Source: Chloroflexota bacterium (GTDB lineage Bacteria > Chloroflexota > Chloroflexia > Chloroflexales > Roseiflexaceae). From it: 56,996 nt of DNA. Under the pieces are notes generated by a model. The model did no database searches. It was not told where the DNA came from and saw only the letters and a program-made list of their open reading frames with translations. A program made the position numbers and the translations under genes. Numbering within the stretch: the first letter of the stretch is position 1; each line of letters begins with the position of its first letter. Location of the stretch: positions 1 to 56,996 of the forward strand of contig JAUQOW010000002.1 in assembly GCA_030550675.1 (NCBI GenBank). Direction: 5' to 3'. This document shows positions 44,719-52,497 of the stretch, one piece after another.

Positions 44719-45000
44719 GTGTTCCGGCGCGTTCTCAAGCGAATGCGCGACAAGGTTCGTACGCGCCAATACGTGATGACTTTGCACGCCGAAGAAGAAA
44801 TGAGCGATGATGAGTTGACGATTTTTGACATTGAACACGGTATACTCACAGGCGAAATTGTAGATCGGCAGAAAGATGTCAAGACAGGTGAGTGGAAGTA
44901 TCTGGTCAAAGGTCAAACGGTGGCTGGCGATGAAATTATCGTGGTCGCCAGGATAAGTGTCACAGGCAAGTTGGTTTTCATCACTGTGTATCGTTTGTAA
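44719..45000 (+). CDS. DUF4258 toxin-like protein, cassette 2
   Basis: 93 residues. VMTLHAEEEMSDDELTIFDIEHGILTGEIVD and the tail LVKGQTVAGDEIIVVARISVTGKLVFITVYRL match DUF4258, a RelE/BrnT-like fold often found beside YgiT-type antitoxins. Start taken as GTG at 44719, 6 bases after AGGAG; the ATG at 44717 is in another frame. Forms a likely type II toxin-antitoxin pair with the next gene, 21 bases downstream. AT-rich for this genome. Confidence 0.78.
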   Translation: MFRRVLKRMRDKVRTRQYVMTLHAEEEMSDDELTIFDIEHGILTGEIVDRQKDVKTGEWKYLVKGQTVAGDEIIVVARISVTGKLVFITVYRL

Positions 45001-45021
45001 CAGCTCCAAGGAGTGGTCGCT

Positions 45022-45249
45022 ATGATTTGTGACATTTGTGGTAAGGAAGGCGCTCGTCTTCGCTATGTCACCCGCAGTTACGGCAAGGGTGAGAACCTGC
45101 TTGTCATTGAGAATATTCCATTGGTAAGTTGCCCTCACTGCGGGGAACGCTATTTCACGGCAGAGACACTGCACGAACTTGAGCGCATCAAGTTACATCG
45201 CCAGAGTTTTGCGACCAGGCGGCAAGTCGCAATTGTGGAATTTGCGTAA
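45022..45249 (+). CDS. YgiT/MqsA-type zinc-finger antitoxin, cassette 2
   Basis: About 75 residues. Two CxxC pairs, CDIC near the start and CPHC in LVSCPHCGERYFTAET, form the zinc ribbon of YgiT-type antitoxins; the C-terminal LHELERIKLHRQSFATRR would be the short DNA- or partner-binding part. There is no full HTH domain as in MqsA. The ATG at 45022 follows AAGGAGTGG; an in-frame GTG at 45013 is less likely. Confidence 0.82.
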   Translation: MICDICGKEGARLRYVTRSYGKGENLLVIENIPLVSCPHCGERYFTAETLHELERIKLHRQSFATRRQVAIVEFA

Positions 45250-45266
45250 TCCCAAAAGGAACGGCG

Positions 45267-45335
45267 GGCTGACCAGCGCTTCCAGTCGCCCGCTTCGCTC
45301 CGCTACGCGGGCGGCTAAAACGCGAGCCGTTGGGA
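45267..45335 (+). other. attC site 2 (end of cassette 2)
   Basis: Right core GTTGGGA (45329-45335) follows ACGCGAGCC, the same setting as in attC 1 (ACGCCAGCC). The inner arms GCGCTTCCAGTCGCCCGC and GCGGGCGGCTAAAACGC pair with a few mismatches and one extra base. The left core is poor: GGCTGAC (45267-45273) by spacing. Starts 17 bases after the antitoxin stop. Confidence 0.62.
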
Positions 45336-45547
45336 GGGCTGAGTTCCTGCTCGACAATCATTTTGGCGAGATCTAATCTGTTATTGAAAACTAATAGACA
45401 AATATCGCATCTTTTACGACATCATTGATGACACGGTTGATATACTTGCAACTTGAAGAGATCGAACGGCGTCTCAAGCCGCTCGAAGGGGAATAGCACG
45501 CGCATCATCTCTCCTGGCGCCACTTCGAGCACACACTTGCGATAGCC
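45336..45547. other. Body of putative cassette 3, no clear gene
   Basis: About 210 AT-richer bases without a plus-strand gene. On the minus strand a frame reads KCVLEVAPGEMMRVLFPF and ends LFKLQVYQPCHQ at 45422; this could be the tail of an adenine-methylase-like protein, but no upstream part is present. Gene-less cassettes and reverse-oriented cassette genes both occur in chromosomal integrons. Confidence 0.4.
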
Positions 45548-45619
<72 letters not shown>

Positions 45620-45678
45620 CGCCCCATCAACGTCCTGCCGGAATAAGCAATCGCTCGCCTGCTTACCGGCATCGCTTG

Positions 45679-45687
45679 TGATATACT
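45679..45687 (+). promoter_or_regulatory. Extended -10 promoter
   Basis: TGATATACT, i.e. TGn followed by TATACT (45682-45687). No clear -35 is needed with this extended element. Start near 45694, about 40 bases before the ATG at 45735. Confidence 0.55.
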
Positions 45688-45734
45688 GATCGTGCAACGA
45701 ACCGTAGCCCTCAGAGAACGTCAGGAGTCGTGTG

Positions 45735-46109
45735 ATGAACAACCCATCCGTGCTTGCGTCGTGCCTGTATAGCGCGTGGCGTCTCGGCGACCAGGACCTG
45801 CGCGATGATTTGAAGCACGCAATCAAAGCGTATGTCCAGCGCCGTCCCGAGTTCGTTCGCGCGCTTCGTGCAGCAGTGGCGAGCTTTACCGATCCCGCTC
45901 ACCCGTCGGATCGGTCTGTCTACGAGCTTGCTGCGAGTCTTTCGAGCGTCTGGCACTTTGGCGATGCAGAACTCCGCTCAGATGTCGAGGCGCTCATTCG
46001 TCGCCTGGCAAAGCGCAATCCGATGATCGTCCATGCCTTCAAGCGCATCGAGCAATCAACGGATGTGCAGGTTATTCAAGCAGCAAGGACGAAGCGCATC
46101 GACCCGTAG
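45735..46109 (+). CDS. Hypothetical helical protein
   Basis: About 124 residues, not recognised. It seems to consist of two similar helical halves: LASCLYSAWRLGDQDLRDDLKHAI and LAASLSSVWHFGDAELRSDVEALI share the pattern L-A-x-x-L-x-S-x-W-x-x-G-D-x-x-L-R-x-D, followed by RRPEFVRAL and KRNPMIVHAF. This internal duplication supports a real protein. It lies just past the last attC-like site and has an extended -10 promoter; whether it belongs to the integron is unclear. Confidence 0.6.
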   Translation: MNNPSVLASCLYSAWRLGDQDLRDDLKHAIKAYVQRRPEFVRALRAAVASFTDPAHPSDRSVYELAASLSSVWHFGDAELRSDVEALIRRLAKRNPMIVHAFKRIEQSTDVQVIQAARTKRIDP

Positions 46110-46646
46110 CCGCGCCTCCGCCAAACCTGCTGACCAAATGTGCGTTGTACCCAAAAACACGCTCCGGGTATCATTCAGGCGCCTGGGTCTCCACTCAACC
46201 TGCCAACCAACCGTGCGTTGCATCCGTACACCGTACTGTCGAGCGCATGATTCTTCGTATCAGCGCCACGCTCAATCACGATACGAAACGGCGAGCGATC
46301 AATAACATTCATCAATGGTGACCTTAAACCAAAAACACTTTCCCAGGCTCACTACCATCGTTGTGACGTATTGATGCTCCATCACCTGCATATTGCTTGC
46401 TCACGCCATCGATAGCATACTGCCCAACCCGTGCGTGCAGGTGACGTTGCTGGTTGCGGTTCTCGAGTTGGGCGCGATCGGGAACGCTCGCTGTGAACAA
46501 CGCACGTACCAGGTCTATGGAAGATGCAGCAGCGCATCTGACGCTCTCCGTTGGACGGACGTGCGCGTCGCAGGCAGCGTATAATGTACTGGTAGAAGAT
46601 GGCGGAAGAGAGCCGTTGTTGATTCGTCGAGCAGGAGGAAAATCGT
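46110..46646. other. Intergenic region before hicBA
   Basis: No supportable gene. Two imperfect direct repeats of about 30 bases lie near 46125-46156 and 46197-46228 (ACCAAATGTGCGTTGTA versus ACCAACCGTGCGTTGCA). A TATAAT box at 46580-46585 may serve the hicBA pair; no -35 is placed correctly. Confidence 0.4.
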
Positions 46647-46856
46647 ATGAGAACGTATGTGGCAGTGATCGAACGATGTCCTGAAACCGGACTATACGTT
46701 GGCTATGTACCAGGGTTTCCTGGCGCCCATACCCAGGCCGAAACGCTGGATGAGCTGCAGCACAACCTGCGCGAAGTGATCCAGATGCTCCTGGAGGATG
46801 GCGAGCCTGAGTTAGAGACAGAGTTTGTCGGCACCCAGACGGTTATGGTTGGCTGA
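46647..46856 (+). CDS. hicB: HicB-like antitoxin
   Basis: 69 residues. The RNase-H-like HicB fold shows as [34 protein letters not shown] followed by a helix ([11 protein letters not shown]). No added DNA-binding domain is seen, so autoregulation would need another means. The ATG follows AGGAGG. The toxin gene starts one base after its stop; antitoxin-first order is the reverse of classical hicAB but common in this type. Confidence 0.87.
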   Translation: MRTYVAVIERCPETGLYVGYVPGFPGAHTQAETLDELQHNLREVIQMLLEDGEPELETEFVGTQTVMVG

Positions 46857-46857
46857 G

Positions 46858-47082
46858 ATGGGCAGATTGACGGTATTGAAGCCCCGCGAAGTAGCAGCGA
46901 TCCTGGAACGTCTGGGTTTCATCGAGGTACGGCAACGAGGCTCCCATAAGCAGTATCGCCATCCCGATGGCCGGAGTACGACTGTCCCGTTTCATCCGGG
47001 GAGAGACATTTCACCAATTCTGTTGCGGCAGATAGCCAGGGATATAGGTCTGACGGTCGAAGAGTTCTTAAAGCAGAGATGA
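46858..47082 (+). CDS. hicA: HicA-like mRNA interferase toxin
   Basis: About 74 residues with the double-stranded RNA-binding-like HicA fold. [33 protein letters not shown] contains the catalytic His in [29 protein letters not shown] completes the domain. Cleaves mRNA when free of HicB. Start at 46858, right after the hicB stop. Confidence 0.9.
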   Translation: MGRLTVLKPREVAAILERLGFIEVRQRGSHKQYRHPDGRSTTVPFHPGRDISPILLRQIARDIGLTVEEFLKQR

Positions 47083-47141
47083 CGCTGCCTGACCCGCGTG
47101 CGCAACGGACGCGGCTATCATGGTGTTATGCGGTGCCCGCA

Positions 47142-47308
47142 GGGGGGCGCACCCGCTGGCGCAGATGACCGTCACTTGGACGGTTGACGCCGCTCTCGAA
47201 GAACTGCAAGCCTCATGCGCGCTTGCCCGCCTGCGCATCATCCGGCAGAGGTGACGGTCATCACCGGGGCAGCCGGGGGGCGCGCCCGCTGGCGCAGATG
47301 ACCGTCAC
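47142..47308. repeat. Direct repeat pair in the hicA-permease spacer
   Basis: 47142-47175 and 47275-47308 (34 bp, offset 133) differ by one base and include CCGCTGGCGCAGATGACC. Flanking GTGACGGTCATCAC-type words recur several times up to 47420. The whole 47083-47428 spacer is repeat-rich and shows no gene. Confidence 0.7.
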
Positions 47309-47428
47309 CTGCGCGGTTGCGCAGCGAGCAGAGAACAGACAGCATATCCGCACCCGGATGTCCGCGCCGCACCCGGCATGGGTGACGGGCATCACTGGCG
47401 CGGTTGACGGTCATCATCGAGGGAATGG

Positions 47429-49273
47429 TCAATGCTCCAGATGGTACGGCACGCTCGTCACCACTTTGCCGCGGCTGAAGAAGAGCGCAGCCTTGAGTTG
47501 CAGCCCGGTCTGGTTGTGAAGCATGTGTTGCCACCACTTCGATGGCACAAACTCCGGCAGGATGATCGTCAATACGTCGTCGTCGTAGCGCGCCTCGACT
47601 TCGTCGATGTACTGGAGCAGCGGCTGCATCAGTGAGCGGTATGGCGACGGCAGAATGACCAGCGGGATGCCGCATCCCCACTCGTCCCATTTGCGCCTGA
47701 TCTTTTCCGTATTCTCCGCATCAAGGTCAACATACACCGCCGTCACATTGTCGGGCGCGATCGAGAGCGCGTATTGCAGCGCGGGGATCACGCCGCGATG
47801 CACGCCGCTGACCAGCACCAGCGCCGTGTGACGCCGCACCGGCGAGGGGCGCGGCGCGCCTTCCAGCGACAATTGCTCGGCGACGGCGACGTAGTGGTTG
47901 TGGATGTTTAGCAATACCGTCACCATGATCGGAATGAGCAGCAGCACTGCCCACGCCCCCTCACGGAACTTCGTCACCGCCAGCACCAACATCACGATGC
48001 CGGTCATCAGCGCGCCGAAGCCGTTGATCACGGCGCTGCGGCGCCACCCCGGCGTCTGCACCCGCCGCCAGCGCTGCACCATGCCGACCTGCGAGATAGT
48101 GAATGAGATGAACACGCCGACGGCGTAGAGCGGCAGCATTGCCTGTTCCCGCGCATGGAAGGCGACCACCAGGATTGATGCGATCAGCCCCAGGGCGACG
48201 ATGCCGTTCGAGAAGACCAGCCGGTCGCCGCGCTGGGTGAACTGGCGCGGGAAGTAGCGGTCGCGCGCCAGGAAGTACGCCAGCCGCGGGAAGTCGGCGA
48301 AGGCGGTGTTCGACGCCAGCACCAGGATCGCCATCGTGGCAATCTGGAGCAGGAAGTAGAAGGGCGACCCTTCGCCAAAAATGGCGCGCGCAAGTTGCGA
48401 GTTCGCCGTCTCCGGCTCATGGCTGCCGTCGGGAATGATGTGATAGGCATTCGCCAGCACGGTGATGCCGAGGAACATGGTGATGAGCAGCGCCGCCATG
48501 ATCGCCAGTGTGATCGCGGCGTTGCGCGCCTCCGGCTTCTTGAACGCAGGCACGCCATCGGCAATCGCTTCGATGCCGGTCAACGCCGTACACCCTGCCG
48601 CAAACGCGCGCAAAATCAGGAATAATGAGAGCGCACTCGCCTCCGCTGGCAGGTGCGGCGTCTGCGGCGGCGGCGCCGGCGTCACATTGCCGGTTACGAC
48701 ATTCCACAAGCCAGCGCCGATCAGCAAAAACATGCTGGCGACAAAGGTGTACGTCGGAATGGCGAACATCGCCCCCGATTCCTTGATGCCGCGCAGGTTC
48801 GCCAGGCTGACCAGACCAATCAACCCTACCGCCAGTTCAACGCGGTACGGTTCGAGCACGGGCCAGGCGGAGGTGATCGCCGCCACGCCTGCCGACATGC
48901 TGACTGCAACGGTCAGGATGTAGTCGATCAGCAGCGCCGAGGCCGCTGTGAGCGACGGGATCGTGCCCAGGTTCTCCCGCGCAACGATGTAGGTGCCGCC
49001 TCCCTGCGGGTACGCCTTGATCGTCTGACTGTAGGAGAAGGCGACGGTCATCAGCAGCACGGCGATGCCAAGCGCAATTGGCGTTGCAAGCGAGAGCGCC
49101 GCCGCGCCAGCCGCCGAAAGGACGATCAGGATCGCCTCAGTGGCGTATGCCGTCGATGACAGTGCGTCGGACGAGAAGACGGCAAGCGCCAGACGCTTGG
49201 GCAATCGTTCGTGGACTAACTGTTCGTTGGCGAGCGGTCGGCCAACGACCAGACGTTTGAGTTCCGCAATCAT
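47429..49273 (-). CDS. APC-family permease, KimA/YdaO type
   Basis: 614 residues: about 12 transmembrane helices followed by a cytoplasmic C-terminal domain of about 140 residues. FSSDALSSTAYATEAILIVLSAAG, KAYPQGGGTYIVARENLG, and ADFPRLAYFLARDRYFPRQF are hallmarks of the KimA/YdaO branch, whose studied member is a high-affinity K+ importer inhibited by cyclic di-AMP through its C-terminal domain. Potassium is therefore the likely substrate, although annotation as amino-acid permease is common. The start overlaps a small upstream frame by ATGA. Confidence 0.85.
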   Translation of the reverse strand: MIAELKRLVVGRPLANEQLVHERLPKRLALAVFSSDALSSTAYATEAILIVLSAAGAAALSLATPIALGIAVLLMTVAFSYSQTIKAYPQGGGTYIVARENLGTIPSLTAASALLIDYILTVAVSMSAGVAAITSAWPVLEPYRVELAVGLIGLVSLANLRGIKESGAMFAIPTYTFVASMFLLIGAGLWNVVTGNVTPAPPPQTPHLPAEASALSLFLILRAFAAGCTALTGIEAIADGVPAFKKPEARNAAITLAIMAALLITMFLGITVLANAYHIIPDGSHEPETANSQLARAIFGEGSPFYFLLQIATMAILVLASNTAFADFPRLAYFLARDRYFPRQFTQRGDRLVFSNGIVALGLIASILVVAFHAREQAMLPLYAVGVFISFTISQVGMVQRWRRVQTPGWRRSAVINGFGALMTGIVMLVLAVTKFREGAWAVLLLIPIMVTVLLNIHNHYVAVAEQLSLEGAPRPSPVRRHTALVLVSGVHRGVIPALQYALSIAPDNVTAVYVDLDAENTEKIRRKWDEWGCGIPLVILPSPYRSLMQPLLQYIDEVEARYDDDVLTIILPEFVPSKWWQHMLHNQTGLQLKAALFFSRGKVVTSVPYHLEH

Positions 49274-49443
49274 ATGCGCTCGTTGCTCCCTCCATCGGTT
49301 GCATAACCAGAGGGATGTTTTTCCTCGAATAAAAAACGGTCCGCGCTGCGGGGATCATCGTCGCTGATCACCACGCGCCGACCGCGCTGTTTACTTTCAG
49401 GCTTCTGCTCGGGCTTCGGAGATGCTGTTGGCTTCTTTATCAC
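49270..49443 (-). CDS. Possible small polar protein coupled to the permease
   Basis: 57 residues from a GTG at 49443, highly charged and Pro/Lys-rich at the start (KKPTASPKPEQKPESKQRGRR), then VVISDDDPRSADRFLFEEKHP. Its stop overlaps the permease ATG (ATGA), as for true coupled genes here. No family recognised. The leader upstream (about 49444-49500) holds two hairpins, GGGGAAT-CA-TTCCCC and GGCGGCG...GCGCCGC, which could instead be part of a regulatory RNA. Confidence 0.4.
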   Translation of the reverse strand: MIKKPTASPKPEQKPESKQRGRRVVISDDDPRSADRFLFEEKHPSGYATDGGSNERI

Positions 49444-49566
49444 ACAGGAGCGGCGCTTTTCCCGCAAACGCCGCCGGGGAATGATTCCCCTTTGTGTTCT
49501 CAGATCATAGCATGCAGCACGAGAAAGAACAAGAGAAGAAACCGCCATCCCTGAGTGACGGTATCG

Positions 49567-52497
49567 CTACTCGGCGAGGGCATCCGCCAACACTTCGGCG
49601 AGGTGCCGCGCGCGTCGTCCGGTTCCATCCGCAATCTGCTGGCGGCAACTGGTTCCCATGGCGACAACCAGTGCGTCATCCGGCAGTGCGCGCACCGCCG
49701 GGAAGAGCGCCCGTTCGCCGATTTTCTGCGAGATGGCGTAGTGCTCCGCCTCGTACCCGAAGGAACCCGCCATGCCGCAACAGCCGCTATCGACCTCGCG
49801 CACGTCGGCGCCGGGGATCATGCGGAGCAGCGCCAGCGCGTGATGGCTGCCGATCAGCGCCTTCTGGTGGCAGTGCCCGTGGAACAGATACCGGCGCGGC
49901 ATCTGTTCGCGGAAGCGCAATGTTGCGCGACCGGCGCGCACCTCACGCGCCAGAAATTCGTCGAACAGGAACGACATCCGCGCCAGCGTCGCGGTGCGCG
50001 GGTCGTCGAGCAGGTCGGGGTACTCGTCGCGGAAGGTCAGAATGCAACTCGGCTCAAGCCCGATGATCGGAATCCCGGCGGCGGCGTAGGGTCCCAGCGC
50101 GTCGAGCTGGCGCTGCGCCAGCGCCTTGACCTCCTTCAGCAACCCCTTCGAGATCTGCGGTCGTCCACAGCAGACGCGGCGCGTCGGCAGGATCACGCGG
50201 TACCCGACGGCTTCCAGGACGCGCACCGCCGCCTGTGCGATGTGCGGATCGTTGTAGTCGGCAAAGGTGTCAGGGAAGAGCACAACCGCGGGACGGTCAG
50301 CATCGACTGACTCCTGGCGACTGGCGAACCAGCGGTGGAATGGCTGCGGCGCGAATGGCGGCAGGCGGCGGTAGCGGCTGACGCCGATCAATCGCTCCTG
50401 GAGCAGCGGAACGAACGGCAGCGCCAGCGCACGGTTCGCCAGCGGCGCGAGGCGGCTGCCGAGTTCGTTGATCACCCGAATGTTGCCGAACACGCGCGAC
50501 CGCAATGGGACGCCGTGCTGCTCGTAGTAGATCGACAGCCATTCCGATTTCAGGCGGGTCATATTGACCCGCGACGGGCATTCGCCGGTGCACCCTTTGC
50601 ATTCCAGGCAGAGGTCCATGACCTCTTTCATCCGTGCGCTGGTCAATGCATCGAGCGGGAGCGCGCCAGAAAAGACCATGCGCAGCGCATTCGCGCGACC
50701 GCGGGTTGAATGTTCTTCGTCGCGCGTCACCATGTAACTGGGGCACATGGTGCCGCCGGAGACTTTGCGGCACAGACCGTTGCCGTTGCACAACTCGACC
50801 GCGCCGACGATGCCGCCGGTGTCGCCAAAGCGAAAATGGGTGTGCAACTGGATCGGATGGTAGCGCTCGCTATAGCGCAGATTTCGGTCCATCGGCGGGG
50901 CGTCGACGATTTTGCCGGGATTGAGGATTTCGTAAGGGTCGAAGGTATGTTTGATCTCACGAAACGCTTCGTAGAGCGTGTCGCCGAACAACTCGCGGTT
51001 GAACTCAGCCCGCAGCATGCCATCGCCATGTTCGCCGGAGAGCGCGCCGCCGAACTCGATCACCAGGTCTTTGATCTGCTCCGCAATCGCGCGCATCGTG
51101 CGCACATCATCAGCACGCTTCAGGTTGAGCAGCGGGCGGGCGTGGATGACGCCGACGCTGGCGTGCCCGTAAAAGGCGACCTGCACGCCGTGCGCGTGGC
51201 AGATGTCGCGGAAGCGCCGCAGGTAGACGTTCAACTTCTCCGGCGGCACGGCGGAATCCTCAACGAACGTTTCCGGCTTCAGGTCGGGCGAGAGAGACTG
51301 GAGCAGCGGCAATCCCGCCTTGCGCACCGCCAGCACCGCGTTCTTCCGCTGGGCATCAACAATCGGGGTAATGGCGCTGCACCGGGGGCGCAGATGTTGT
51401 TCCAGCCGCGACAGACTGGCGCGCACCTCGTCATCGGTCTCGCCGAAGAACTCGACCTGGAGCAGCGCACCCGGCGCTCCCTGAACGAACATCGCCAGAT
51501 ATTGCGCATATTCGCGCGATTTGCGCGTCAGATCGAGCAGAATGTCGTCCATCAGTTCGACGGCGGCTGGCTGACACTCCAGGCAGGGAACGACGGCGTC
51601 GAGCGCGGCATCGAGCGTGTCGAACTCCAGAATGGCGATGGCGGTATGCTTCGGGCGCGGCACGAGACGCAGACGCGCCGCCAGCACGATCGCCAGCGTT
51701 CCTTCCGAGCCGACGATCATGTTCGCCATATTGAAGCGGCGGTCGGGCGAGCGCGCGCCAAACATGATGCCGTAGCGGGTATGCCCATGTTCAACGATTG
51801 GAACGAACGCGTCGAGGTTATAGCCGCCGACGCGCCGCAGAACTCGGGGGTAGCGCCGCACAACTTCATCGGCGTGCTCGCGCGCCAACCGCTCCACCGT
51901 GCGATAGATGCGCCCTTCAAGTTCGGGGTCTGCCAGTCGGGCGTGCAGCTCCGCTTCGTCAAGCGGGCGGAAGGTGGTGATGCTGCCGTCTGACAGCATG
52001 ACCTTCAACTCCAGCGTGTGATCGATGGTCTTGCCATATACCAGCGAGTACATGCCGGACGAATTGTTGGCGATCATCCCGCCGATCGTGGCGCGGTTGG
52101 ACGGCGAAACGTCCGGTGCAAACTTCAGATCGTGCGGCGCCAGCGCCGCATTCAACTGATCGAGGATGATCCCCGGTTCGACCCATGCCCACTGTTCAGC
52201 GACATTCACCTCCAGCAGGCGGTTCATGTATTTGGTGAAATCAAGATGAATGGCGCGTCCCACCGCCTGCCCCGCCAGGCTGGTGCCGCCGCCGCGCGGC
52301 ACGATCGGCAGACGCCGCAGGCGCGCCAGTTGCACGACCGCCGCGACATCCGCTTCGTCTTTCGGCAGCACTACACCCAGCGGTTCGACTTGATAGATGC
52401 TCGCGTCCGTGGCGTAGAGCGCGCGCGAAATTGCATCAGTCTGCACCTCGCCTTTGACGCATTCGCGCAATTCGGCGGCAAGATCATCATAATTCAT
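49567..52497 (-). CDS. FAD-linked 2-hydroxyacid dehydrogenase fused to Fe-S subunit
   Basis: About 976 residues, a GlcD-GlcF-type fusion. The N-terminal FAD-binding domain has RLPIVPRGGGTSLAGQAVG and ATIGGMIANNSSGMYSLVYGKT; then an FAD-oxidase C domain (with GEHGDGMLRAEFN). The second half has a ferredoxin-like motif CLECKGCTGECPSRVNM near residue 640 and two CCG-type cysteine clusters (VCCGRPQISKG and DSGCCGMAGSFG). It oxidises a 2-hydroxyacid such as D-lactate, glycolate or 2-hydroxyglutarate and passes electrons to quinone or another carrier; the substrate is not decided by sequence. Its ATG overlaps the stop of the acyl-CoA synthetase gene (ATGA). Confidence 0.88.
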   Translation of the reverse strand: MNYDDLAAELRECVKGEVQTDAISRALYATDASIYQVEPLGVVLPKDEADVAAVVQLARLRRLPIVPRGGGTSLAGQAVGRAIHLDFTKYMNRLLEVNVAEQWAWVEPGIILDQLNAALAPHDLKFAPDVSPSNRATIGGMIANNSSGMYSLVYGKTIDHTLELKVMLSDGSITTFRPLDEAELHARLADPELEGRIYRTVERLAREHADEVVRRYPRVLRRVGGYNLDAFVPIVEHGHTRYGIMFGARSPDRRFNMANMIVGSEGTLAIVLAARLRLVPRPKHTAIAILEFDTLDAALDAVVPCLECQPAAVELMDDILLDLTRKSREYAQYLAMFVQGAPGALLQVEFFGETDDEVRASLSRLEQHLRPRCSAITPIVDAQRKNAVLAVRKAGLPLLQSLSPDLKPETFVEDSAVPPEKLNVYLRRFRDICHAHGVQVAFYGHASVGVIHARPLLNLKRADDVRTMRAIAEQIKDLVIEFGGALSGEHGDGMLRAEFNRELFGDTLYEAFREIKHTFDPYEILNPGKIVDAPPMDRNLRYSERYHPIQLHTHFRFGDTGGIVGAVELCNGNGLCRKVSGGTMCPSYMVTRDEEHSTRGRANALRMVFSGALPLDALTSARMKEVMDLCLECKGCTGECPSRVNMTRLKSEWLSIYYEQHGVPLRSRVFGNIRVINELGSRLAPLANRALALPFVPLLQERLIGVSRYRRLPPFAPQPFHRWFASRQESVDADRPAVVLFPDTFADYNDPHIAQAAVRVLEAVGYRVILPTRRVCCGRPQISKGLLKEVKALAQRQLDALGPYAAAGIPIIGLEPSCILTFRDEYPDLLDDPRTATLARMSFLFDEFLAREVRAGRATLRFREQMPRRYLFHGHCHQKALIGSHHALALLRMIPGADVREVDSGCCGMAGSFGYEAEHYAISQKIGERALFPAVRALPDDALVVAMGTSCRQQIADGTGRRARHLAEVLADALAE

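Noticed and set aside
44311-45174. Long open frame on the minus strand (about 287 codons) opposite the DUF4258/YgiT genes
   Set aside because: It runs antisense to genes with clear family motifs and crosses the IS boundary; its product has no recognisable domain.
49444-49500. Classical ydaO-yuaA cyclic di-AMP riboswitch
   Set aside because: Only two simple hairpins are visible; I could not match the conserved core of that riboswitch, so only a structured leader is reported.
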